From: Advenella kashmirensis W13003
Lineage (GTDB): Bacteria > Pseudomonadota > Gammaproteobacteria > Burkholderiales > Burkholderiaceae_B
Direction: 5' to 3'
Assembly (NCBI RefSeq): GCF_000506985.1
Contig: NZ_KI650980.1
Span: forward strand, 372,001-436,000
Length of the DNA stretch: 64,000 nucleotides
Part shown: positions 57,597-64,000 of the stretch, piece after piece
How the letters are laid out: each line of letters opens with the position of its first letter
How positions within the stretch are numbered: position 1 is the stretch's first letter
The notes under the pieces: model-generated
Told to the model about the DNA's origin: nothing
Database searches by the model: none
The model's input: the letters and a program-made list of their open reading frames with translations, nothing else
Program-made: the position numbers and the translations under genes

Positions 57597-57632
57597 AAAA
57601 GGGCGCGGTACAACACAACCGTGCCCTTTTTT
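57597..57632 (+). terminator. Terminator after ppa
   Basis: AAAAGGGCGCGGT (57597-57609) pairs with ACCGTGCCCTTTT (57618-57630), one wobble, ending in T6. Confidence 0.92.
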
Positions 57633-57712
57633 GATGGGTCCGGCAAAAAGCAAGGCGGAGTGCTGCGACGATTGCCTGATAAATGATAATCAAGACTATT
57701 GAAGAGACTGCT

Positions 57713-58408
57713 ATGACATATGTATTTCCAGCCCCAGAGCTTGTTTCGCTTGCGATTGCCGGCAGCGATGCGCGGTTCCCCGTGCGTCGTGTTTACTGCG
57801 TAGGGCGCAACTATGCAGAACACGCCAAGGAAATGGGCTTCACCGGCCGTGAAGACCCATTCTTCTTTTGCAAGCCCGCTGATGCCTTGTTGCCGGTCGC
57901 AGACGGACAGACAGGACAAATGCCGTATCCCTCCAAAACCGCCAATCTGCATTATGAAATGGAACTGGTTGTGGCAATTGGCAAGAGCGGCAAAGACGTG
58001 ACAGTCGAGCAGGCAGCAGAGATGGTATATGGCTACGCGCTGGGGCTGGATATGACGCGGCGCGATCTGCAGGGCGAGGCAAAAAAGCAGGGCAGACCAT
58101 GGGAAGTGGGCAAGGCATTCGATTTGTCCGGCCCTATCGGACCCGTGCATCCGGCTGACAGTGTGGAGAATATTGAGTCGGCAGCCATTTCGCTGGACGT
58201 CAATGGCCAAACCCGCCAAAGCAGCACGATTGCCTCACTGATCTGGTCTATTCCCGAATCGATCGCCTATTTGTCAGGCCTGTTTGAACTGCAACCCGGC
58301 GATCTGATTTTCACCGGGACCCCTGAAGGCGTGGGTGCGGTAAAAACAGGAGATGAGCTGGTTGGCAAAGTGGCGGGACTGGGACAATTGAACGTGCGCA
58401 TCGTCTGA
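57713..58408 (+). CDS. Fumarylacetoacetate hydrolase family protein
   Basis: 231 residues from ATG 57713. VYCVGRNYAEHAKEMG near 25, EDPFFFCKPADAL near 44, LHYEMELVVAIGK near 76 (metal-binding E-x-E), YALGLDMTRRDLQGEAKKQGRPWEVGKAFD near 105-135 and FTGTPEGVGAV near 204. This fits the FAH group containing fumarylpyruvate hydrolase and oxaloacetate tautomerase. The product of the reaction cannot be fixed from sequence. Start choice: the in-frame ATG at 57683 lies close to the ppa terminator and has no ribosome site. Confidence 0.9.
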   Translation: MTYVFPAPELVSLAIAGSDARFPVRRVYCVGRNYAEHAKEMGFTGREDPFFFCKPADALLPVADGQTGQMPYPSKTANLHYEMELVVAIGKSGKDVTVEQAAEMVYGYALGLDMTRRDLQGEAKKQGRPWEVGKAFDLSGPIGPVHPADSVENIESAAISLDVNGQTRQSSTIASLIWSIPESIAYLSGLFELQPGDLIFTGTPEGVGAVKTGDELVGKVAGLGQLNVRIV

Positions 58409-58432
58409 GCCGGGCGCGATTGACGCTGCTGT

Positions 58433-58453
58433 GTCGCTCTATCGTAGAGCGAC
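58433..58453. repeat. Perfect hairpin downstream of the FAH gene
   Basis: GTCGCTCTA (58433-58441) pairs perfectly with TAGAGCGAC (58445-58453) over a three-base loop. Outer bases GCTGTG and CACAGC extend the pairing after a short bulge. There is no T run, so it may protect the mRNA 3' end, with the terminator at 58488 acting just after it. Confidence 0.7.
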
Positions 58454-58487
58454 GCATCACAGCGACAGGCCGTTCAAAACGTTAAAT

Positions 58488-58522
58488 AATAAGACACCGT
58501 CAAAACGGTGTCTTATTGCTTT
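58488..58522 (+). terminator. Terminator after the FAH family gene
   Basis: AATAAGACACCGT (58488-58500) pairs perfectly with ACGGTGTCTTATT (58505-58517), followed by GCTTTTGC. Confidence 0.85.
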
Positions 58523-58682
58523 TGCAATACAAATCAAGCAGATATCGAAGTTGACGATCACCTGAAAAAAATACGAATGTTACAAATATAAGCACTTTAT
58601 GGCCGTTCTGTAATGATCTTTGGGCCGAAAGTGCGAATAATGGTTTGTACTGATTTCGCATTTCAAATAAAGAGGATAAGTC

Positions 58683-58940
58683 ATGAAGCTTAATACGACA
58701 CGATCAATCGTTCTGACAGCAGTATTTGCAGGATTGCTGGGTCTGGCCGGATGTGACAATGGGTCCGATTCAGCCGAACCGGCAGCACCGGGCGCGACTT
58801 CCGAAGCACCGGCATCACCGGCACCGGCGGCTGAGCCCGCTGCACCAGCGGATTCCTCTACTGCCCCCGCTGATTCCGGTACAACGCCCGCGCCATCTGG
58901 CGACGCTCCTGCTTCTGGTTCCGGTACTCAGCCACAATAA
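58683..58940 (+). CDS. Small Ala/Pro-rich lipoprotein, copy 1
   Basis: 85 residues. A signal peptide ends in lipobox GLAGC (Cys24). The rest is a low-complexity Ala/Pro/Ser/Asp/Thr tail with repeated PA and APA units and no folded domain. The ATG follows AGAGGATAA. The first 50 or so residues are nearly the same as those of the next gene, 12 bases downstream, so this is a tandem paralogue that lacks the C-terminal domain. Function unknown. Confidence 0.75.
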   Translation: MKLNTTRSIVLTAVFAGLLGLAGCDNGSDSAEPAAPGATSEAPASPAPAAEPAAPADSSTAPADSGTTPAPSGDAPASGSGTQPQ

Positions 58941-58952
58941 AAAGGGCCACGC

Positions 58953-59453
58953 ATGAAACCTAATATGACACGTTCATGGGTTCTGACGGCCATTTTGGCC
59001 GGGGTACTGGGTTTGGCCGGGTGCGATAAGGGGTCAGATTCGTCTGCGCCGGCAACACCGGGTGCGACGTCCGAAGCCCCCGCCGCGCCGGCAGCTGAAC
59101 CGACTGCACCGGCAGAATCAGCACCGGCGCCAGCCGAGTCTGCGCCTGCTGCTTCATCTGAGGCACCGGCTCCCTCGACCGATGCACCTGCGTCAAGTGA
59201 GGCACCGGCTGCAGCCAGCGGTTCGTCTACGCCCGCCAGCGAAGACAGCAGCCTTCCGCAAGCATGCCAGGACTACTTCAAGAAAGCTGAAGACATGGTC
59301 ACCAAGGCAGGAGGTTCTGCGGAACAGATGAACCAGATGATTGAGCAGCAACGCACACAGATGGCCGCCATTAAAGATCAGGCACAACTGGAGTCAAGCT
59401 GCAAACAGGCACTGGATATGTTGGCTCAGCAGGAAAAAAACATGCCGCAATAA
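58953..59453 (+). CDS. Ala/Pro-rich lipoprotein with helical C-terminal domain, copy 2
   Basis: 166 residues. Lipobox GLAGC (Cys24), then about 75 residues of Ala/Pro/Ser/Glu repeats (PAESAPAPAESAPA). A helical domain follows (about 103-166) with LPQACQDYFKKAEDMVTKAG and SCKQALDMLAQQEKNMP. Two cysteines in that domain could form a disulfide. The tail looks like the small lipoprotein domains with CxxY and Gln-rich helix found in beta-proteobacteria (DUF5339-like), but I am not sure. The tandem copy upstream carries only the first two parts. Confidence 0.8.
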   Translation: MKPNMTRSWVLTAILAGVLGLAGCDKGSDSSAPATPGATSEAPAAPAAEPTAPAESAPAPAESAPAASSEAPAPSTDAPASSEAPAAASGSSTPASEDSSLPQACQDYFKKAEDMVTKAGGSAEQMNQMIEQQRTQMAAIKDQAQLESSCKQALDMLAQQEKNMPQ

Positions 59454-59545
59454 AAGTCGGCCGCAGCCTTGACCGGCTGCGGTTGCAGAAAAACGGATGA
59501 AGCGCTGGCAGTTGCAGGTTGCTTCATCAGAATTACTCTCTCTGG

Positions 59546-59582
59546 GCGACCCCGCAAGTCACATTGCAGGTCGCTTTTTTTT
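59546..59582 (+). terminator. Terminator after the lipoprotein pair
   Basis: GCGACC (59546-59551) pairs with GGTCGC (59569-59574), with an inner GCAA/TTGC stem. A T8 run follows (59575-59582). Confidence 0.87.
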
Positions 59583-59615
59583 GTCTGTTATTTCAATTTA
59601 CGTCGCCCGGCGTTG

Positions 59616-59954
59616 TCAGGATTTTTTCAGGCAAGAGGACATAAAGGTTTTACGCGCGTCTCCGGTCAGTGATTTTGTTTTGGCGTCGCGATTGCAGTCG
59701 GCCATGCGCTGCTGTGAACTGCTCAGTGGCTTGCCATCCTTGCCAGTGGCGTTGCCGCTCAGGCACGATTTCATAAAGCTTTTGCGCGCATCGCCCTGCA
59801 GACTTTTGGTTTTGGCATCGGCGTTGCAGGTCGCCATCCGGGTCTGTTGGCTGTTTTCTTTTTTCGTGGTTGCAGTGGTTTGCGCCATCGCGCCGACACT
59901 GAAAAAACTCAGGGCGATAGCGGCTGCCCAGGCTGATTTGCTGACGATTTTCAT
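59616..59954 (-). CDS. PsiF repeat family periplasmic protein
   Basis: 112 residues from ATG at 59954 (MKIVSKSAWAAAIAL). The signal peptide ends near AMA (about 24). Two PsiF repeats follow: RMATCNADAKTKSLQGDARKSFMKSCL and RMADCNRDAKTKSLTGDARKTFMSSCL (each begins near residues 40 and 82), both with two cysteines. PsiF is phosphate-starvation inducible in E. coli; its function is unknown. A frame open to 60017 adds residues without a signal peptide pattern. Confidence 0.87.
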   Translation of the reverse strand: MKIVSKSAWAAAIALSFFSVGAMAQTTATTKKENSQQTRMATCNADAKTKSLQGDARKSFMKSCLSGNATGKDGKPLSSSQQRMADCNRDAKTKSLTGDARKTFMSSCLKKS

Positions 59955-60116
59955 TTTCAATCCTTTTCGACAGATAAATAAGGCAATCAAGGCATGGCCG
60001 AGCGCCATGCAGCACATAGCATACGCTCTATCGGAGGAATCCGGAATGTGTCCGAGTGCGCAATGTGTTAAAAAACGTCAGGAAAAACCGGTGGTTCACC
60101 AATAATGGTCGCATCC

Positions 60117-60150
60117 AAAAAAAATACCTTCACACGTAATGTGGAAGGCA
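60117..60150 (-). terminator. Terminator of rho
   Basis: On the minus strand the stem CCTTCCACA / TGTGAAGG (one bulge) is followed by TA and T8. It lies 23 bases past the rho stop. Confidence 0.87.
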
Positions 60151-60172
60151 TTTTTCCGATGAATGTCTGCGA

Positions 60173-61429
60173 TTATTTTTTCATCATGTCGAAGAACTGA
60201 TCGTTGTTCTTCGTCGATTTGATCTTGTCCAGAATAAATTCCATTGATTCGATCTCGTCCATGTCGTGGATGAATTTGCGCAGAACCCAGACGCGTTGCA
60301 GCTTCTCGGGTTTCATGAGCAGCTCTTCACGGCGGGTGCCGGATTTGTTCAGGTTGATCGCCGGGTAAATACGCTTCTCGGCCAGACGACGTTCAAGATG
60401 AACCTCGCAGTTACCGGTGCCTTTGAATTCTTCGTAAATGACTTCATCCATGCGGCTGCCGGTTTCGATCAATGCGGTACCGATAATGGTGAGTGAGCCG
60501 CCTTCTTCTATATTACGGGCCGCACCAAAGAAACGCTTGGGGCGCTGCAGGGCATTGGCGTCCACGCCGCCGGTCAGCACTTTGCCTGAAGAGGGCACCA
60601 CGGTATTGTAGGCACGCGCCAGACGGGTAATGGAATCGAGCACAATGACCACGTCTTTTTTCAGTTCAACCAGACGTTTGGCTTTTTCGATGACCATTTC
60701 AGCAACCTGCACGTGACGGGTCGCGGGCTCATCGAAGGTCGAGGCAACGACTTCGCCGCGTACCGTGCGCGTCATTTCCGTGACCTCTTCAGGCCGCTCG
60801 TCTACGAGCAGCACGATCAGGGTCGCGTCGGGATAGTTGGTGGTGATGGAGTGGGCAATGTGTTGCATCATGACCGTTTTGCCCGATTTGGGACTGGCGA
60901 CGATCAGGGCACGCTGGCCTTTGCCGATGGGAGAGAAAATGTCAAGAATACGGCCGGTGTTGTTTTCTTCGCTTTTGATGTCGCGCTCAAGAATCAGCGG
61001 ATCATCGGGATGCAAGGGGGTCAGATTCTCGAACATGATGCGGTGTTTCATCAGCTCGGGTGACACGCCGTTGACATTTTCCACCTTGACCAGCGCAAAG
61101 TAGCGTTCGCCGTCCTTGGGAACCCGCACTTCGCCTTCGATGGAATCACCCGTATGCAGGTTGAAGCGGCGGATCTGGGAAGGGGAAATGTAGATGTCGT
61201 CTGTACTGGCCAGGTAGGAGGTCTCGGGCGAGCGCAGGAAGCCGAAGCCGTCGGGCAACACTTCCAGCACGCCGTCGCCGAAGATTTGTTCTCCCATCTT
61301 GGCGCGCCGCTTCATGATGGCAAACATGAGTTCCTGCTTGCGGAAGCGGTTGGCGTTTTCGATGTCCAGGCCTGCAGCCATTTCGAGCAGCTGCGACACA
61401 TGCAGTGCCTTTAATTCATTAAGGTGCAT
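60173..61429 (-). CDS. rho: Transcription termination factor Rho
   Basis: 418 residues, hexameric RNA helicase. The N-terminal domain starts [18 protein letters not shown]. The RNA-binding OB fold contains [23 protein letters not shown]-like sequence (GFGFLRS near 62). Walker A is [11 protein letters not shown] near 178, Walker B is [16 protein letters not shown] near 260, and the Q and R loops show the usual [13 protein letters not shown]. Length matches E. coli Rho. It is downstream of trxA in the same direction, 83 bases apart, the conserved trxA-rho order. Confidence 0.98.
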   Translation of the reverse strand: MHLNELKALHVSQLLEMAAGLDIENANRFRKQELMFAIMKRRAKMGEQIFGDGVLEVLPDGFGFLRSPETSYLASTDDIYISPSQIRRFNLHTGDSIEGEVRVPKDGERYFALVKVENVNGVSPELMKHRIMFENLTPLHPDDPLILERDIKSEENNTGRILDIFSPIGKGQRALIVASPKSGKTVMMQHIAHSITTNYPDATLIVLLVDERPEEVTEMTRTVRGEVVASTFDEPATRHVQVAEMVIEKAKRLVELKKDVVIVLDSITRLARAYNTVVPSSGKVLTGGVDANALQRPKRFFGAARNIEEGGSLTIIGTALIETGSRMDEVIYEEFKGTGNCEVHLERRLAEKRIYPAINLNKSGTRREELLMKPEKLQRVWVLRKFIHDMDEIESMEFILDKIKSTKNNDQFFDMMKK

Positions 61430-61512
61430 TATTTAATTAGTACGGATAGATAAGATTGGAAAATATGAGTCAGGGTGGCGGGCTGACGAATGAGCCCGCG
61501 CGAGAAAATGAC

Positions 61513-61839
61513 TTAAATGGATTCGTCGATAAACCCGGTAAGCTGGGTTTTATTGACTGCGCCGACTTTGGTACCAACAGCTTCGCCGTTTTTGAAAACC
61601 ATCAGAGTAGGTATGCCGCGAATGCCGAAGCGGGCAGCGACTTCGGGGTGATCCTGAACGTCGACCTTGACGACCTGGACACGTCCTTCGTAGTCACGCG
61701 AGACTTCTTCCAGCAGCGGCGCAATCGCCTTGCACGGACCACACCACGGCGCCCAGTAGTCTACCAGCACCGGCAGCTCCGAGTTCAGCACATCGGCTTC
61801 AAATGTTTTTTCGGTTGCGTGTTTGATCAGATCGCTCAT
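61513..61839 (-). CDS. trxA: Thioredoxin
   Basis: 108 residues, standard thioredoxin length. DYWAPWCGPCKAIAPLLEEV near 27-46 carries the CGPC redox site. RFGIRGIPTLMVFKNGE near 73-89 supplies the cis-proline. It reduces disulfides in cytosolic proteins such as ribonucleotide reductase. The gene is divergent from parE, with 329 bases between starts, and precedes rho. Confidence 0.97.
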   Translation of the reverse strand: MSDLIKHATEKTFEADVLNSELPVLVDYWAPWCGPCKAIAPLLEEVSRDYEGRVQVVKVDVQDHPEVAARFGIRGIPTLMVFKNGEAVGTKVGAVNKTQLTGFIDESI

Positions 61840-62135
61840 AATGTTTCAGGAGAAAGTAGCCAAGAATAGTCAGAAAGGAAATTAACGTATTTGGAATGCC
61901 CTGACAGGAGGGCGATCAAAGCGGACAGGTTTTGATGTGAGCTGCATCGAAATGGATTTGTCAGTTTGAATTCCGATGCCGGCATGATCAAGCCGGGCCT
62001 GGGTGAGGAGGGGTACTCCTGACAGGCAAACAGCAGCCAAATGCGTCTGTAGTTAAATGTAAGAATACCATTTATCGATAGAGATTGTCAGAAAGCGTGA
62101 TTTTTGAGCGACAAAAAACGCTTTGAGCACGTAAA
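61840..62135. other. Intergenic region between trxA and parE
   Basis: No gene seen. It must hold the leftward trxA-rho promoter and the rightward parE promoter. For parE, GCGACA (62108-62113) and TAAAAT (62132-62137) with 18 bases between are the best pair I can see. Nothing repeated or palindromic stands out otherwise. Confidence 0.4.
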
Positions 62136-62139
62136 ATGT

Positions 62140-62155
62140 CTGTTTTTTTGAACAG
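62140..62155 (+). promoter_or_regulatory. LexA-box-like operator at the parE start
   Basis: CTGT-TTTTTTGA-ACAG fits CTGT-N8-ACAG exactly and is followed by TA as in strong LexA sites. It begins three bases after the likely -10 element and would cover the transcript start near 62144. The A/T core is less alternating than at lexA and recA. One such match is expected by chance in a window this size, so position is the main support. Confidence 0.5.
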
Positions 62156-62168
62156 TATCGAGAAACAC

Positions 62169-64000
62169 GTGGCCGCCAAGCAAAGCTATGACGAAGCATC
62201 CATCCGGGTCCTGAAAGGACTGGAGCCTGTGCGCGAACGCCCGGGCATGTACACCCGTACCGAAAATCCGCTGCACATTATTCAGGAGGTTATCGATAAT
62301 GCTGCCGACGAAGCCCTGGCGGGTTTCGGCAGGCAGATTGCCGTGACCGTGAACACAGATGGCAGTGTAATGGTGGAAGATGATGGCCGGGGTATCCCGG
62401 TCGGATTGCACCCGGAAGAAAAGGCGCCCGTGGTGGAAATTGTGTTCACCCGGCTGCACGCCGGTGGCAAATTTGATAAAAAGGCCGGCGGCGCATATGC
62501 CTTTTCCGGCGGTCTGCACGGTGTGGGCGTGTCAGTGACCAATGCGCTGTCGACCCGTATGGAAGTCACCGTCTGGCGCGATAGCAGCGAGTATCAATTG
62601 GTCTTTGCCGACGGCGGACGGGTAGAGACGCCTCTGAATCGCCTTGGCGACGCGGTGCCGCGTAAAAAGACCGGTACGCGCGTGCGTATCTGGCCTGATC
62701 CGAAGTATTTTGACACCGCCCAGATTTCGACGGCTGAGCTGGTGCGCCTGTTGCGCAGCAAGGCTGTGCTTATGCCAGGGGTCACGGTCGTCCTGAACAA
62801 CGAAAAAACCGGCGAACAGAAAAAATGGCTTTATGAACGCGGCCTGACAGGCTATCTGGCCGAATCGCTTGCCGGCGAAGAACTGCTGGTGCCCATTTTT
62901 TCCGACAGCCAGTACGCTGACAAAGGGCACGAGTATTTTGCCGATGGCGAGGGCGCAGAATGGGCCGTCGCCTGGACGGCAGAAGGGCAGGTGGTGCGTG
63001 AATCCTACGTCAACCTCATTCCAACCTCGGCCGGCGGCACCCACGAAGCAGGCCTGCGCGAGGGCTTGTATACCGCCTTGAAAAGCTTTATCGAAATGCA
63101 CAACCTGTTGCCCAAGGGCATCAAGCTGCTGCCCGAAGACGTCTTCTCCCGCGCCAGCTTCGTGCTCTCGGCCAAGGTGCTGGATCCCCAATTTCAGGGC
63201 CAGATCAAAGAACGGCTTAATAACCGCGATGCCGTCAGACTCGTAGGGGGCTTTGCCAAAACCTCATTCGAGTTAAGGCTGAACAGTAACGTGGAGGCCG
63301 GTCGTAAACTGGCGGAACTGGCCATCCGCCAGGCGCAGGTCCGTACCCGTTCGGCGCAAAAAGTCGAAAAACGCAAAAGCTCCGGTGTAGCCGTCTTGCC
63401 CGGCAAGCTGACCGATTGCGAGTCTTCCGACAGCACCCGTACCGAAGTGTTCCTGGTCGAGGGCGATTCTGCGGGCGGGTCTGCAAAAATGGGCCGCAAC
63501 AAGGAATTTCAAGCCGTGCTGCCGTTGCGCGGCAAGGTCCTGAACTCCTGGGAAGTGGAAAAAGACCGCCTCTTTGCCAACAACGAAATTCACGATATTG
63601 CCGTGGCCATCGGCGTCGACCCGCATAGTCCCACCGACAACCCCGATCTCTCGGGCTTGCGCTACCGGCGCATCTGCATTCTGTCGGATGCCGATGTGGA
63701 TGGTTCGCATATCCAGGTATTGTTACTGACCTTGTTCTATCGCCATTTTCCGAAATTGGTAGAGAACGGCTTTGTGTTTATCGCCAAGCCGCCACTATTC
63801 CGTGTCGACGTTCCCGCCCAGGGTAAGCGCCCCGCGCGCAAGCTGTACTGCCTGGATGAATCCGAGCTGGAAGCGGTGCAGGACAAACTGGTACAGAAGG
63901 ACGGTGTCAAGCCCACGGCTTTGAGCATCAGCCGCTTCAAAGGCCTGGGCGAAATGAGCGCAGAGCAACTGTGGGAAACCACCATGAATCCCGATACGCG
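62169..64000 (+). CDS. parE: DNA topoisomerase IV subunit B, 5' part
   Basis: ATPase subunit of topoisomerase IV, which unlinks replicated chromosomes. The frame is open to the right edge (about 610 residues visible). GHKL ATPase motifs are EVIDNAADEALAG near 40, EDDGRGIPVG near 70 and HAGGKFDKKAGGAYAFSGGLHGVGVS near 100-125. The Toprim domain follows: LVEGDSAGGSA near 435 and LSDADVDGSHI near 505. The sequence RYRRICILSDADVDGSH and lack of a long insert favour ParE over GyrB. Start: GTG 62169 gives VAAKQSYDEASIRVL, the family N-terminus. ATG 62136 is also in frame and would add 11 residues overlapping the -10 element. Confidence 0.93.
   Translation, partial: MAAKQSYDEASIRVLKGLEPVRERPGMYTRTENPLHIIQEVIDNAADEALAGFGRQIAVTVNTDGSVMVEDDGRGIPVGLHPEEKAPVVEIVFTRLHAGGKFDKKAGGAYAFSGGLHGVGVSVTNALSTRMEVTVWRDSSEYQLVFADGGRVETPLNRLGDAVPRKKTGTRVRIWPDPKYFDTAQISTAELVRLLRSKAVLMPGVTVVLNNEKTGEQKKWLYERGLTGYLAESLAGEELLVPIFSDSQYADKGHEYFADGEGAEWAVAWTAEGQVVRESYVNLIPTSAGGTHEAGLREGLYTALKSFIEMHNLLPKGIKLLPEDVFSRASFVLSAKVLDPQFQGQIKERLNNRDAVRLVGGFAKTSFELRLNSNVEAGRKLAELAIRQAQVRTRSAQKVEKRKSSGVAVLPGKLTDCESSDSTRTEVFLVEGDSAGGSAKMGRNKEFQAVLPLRGKVLNSWEVEKDRLFANNEIHDIAVAIGVDPHSPTDNPDLSGLRYRRICILSDADVDGSHIQVLLLTLFYRHFPKLVENGFVFIAKPPLFRVDVPAQGKRPARKLYCLDESELEAVQDKLVQKDGVKPTALSISRFKGLGEMSAEQLWETTMNPDT

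Noticed and set aside
59497-60105. 202-residue plus-strand frame opposite the PsiF gene
   Set aside because: The minus strand encodes a signal peptide and two clear PsiF repeats; the plus frame starts within the lipoprotein terminator region.

Overview
The window reads as a chromosomal segment of a beta-proteobacterium of the order Burkholderiales, most likely family Alcaligenaceae. An Advenella-like genome is my best guess; Bordetella and Achromobacter are close alternatives. The basis is gene order (pheA-hisC-tyrA-aroA-cmk-rpsA-ihfB-lapA-lapB-hldA-hldD, then cysM), separate heptose kinase and epimerase genes, a Bug-family (TctC) binding protein, and a ccoNOQP-ccoG cbb3 oxidase cluster. Nearly everything is housekeeping. 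I see no prophage, insertion sequence, integron or CRISPR array.

Layout. 1-10.3 kb: a tightly overlapped aromatic amino acid cluster (pheA end, hisC, tyrA, aroA) runs into cmk, rpsA, ihfB, lapA-lapB and the ADP-heptose genes hldA and hldD. 10.5-12.2 kb: a ComEA-like helix-hairpin-helix protein and cysM. 12.2-20 kb: the microaerobic respiration block. It holds a P1B-ATPase-like membrane protein stripped of its catalytic domains, ccoS, ccoN, ccoO, ccoQ, ccoP, ccoG, a short ccoH, an 83-residue membrane protein and a convergent fnr gene. Two FNR boxes lie at class II spacing from recognisable -10 elements. 20-25 kb: a branched-chain amino acid type ABC transporter with a fused LivH-LivM permease. 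25-34 kb: a LysE exporter, a Bug-family binding protein, tRNA-Leu(CAG), an I78 inhibitor lipoprotein, a choloylglycine-hydrolase-family enzyme, an outer membrane barrel, an AI-2E family protein, an SLT lipoprotein and a BenE transporter. 33.7-41.8 kb: DNA damage genes lexA, uvrB, rdgC, recA and recX, with an aromatic aminotransferase between lexA and uvrB. 42-51.6 kb: cfa, metR and metE, a DUF2889 protein, sucCD and two terC paralogues. 51.7-57.6 kb: hemC, hemD, hemX, hemY and ppa. 57.7-64 kb: an FAH-family hydrolase, two paralogous lipoproteins, a PsiF protein, rho, trxA and the 5' part of parE.

How parts fit together. FNR, encoded at the end of the cbb3 block, probably activates both promoters of that block when oxygen is low. 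LexA has perfect CTGT-N8-ACAG operators at lexA and recA, and an unexpected third one at the start of parE. The most interesting items are the ATPase-less CcoI-like protein joined to a simplified CcoH, a candidate small RNA opposite the recA upstream region, and the possible SOS operator at parE.
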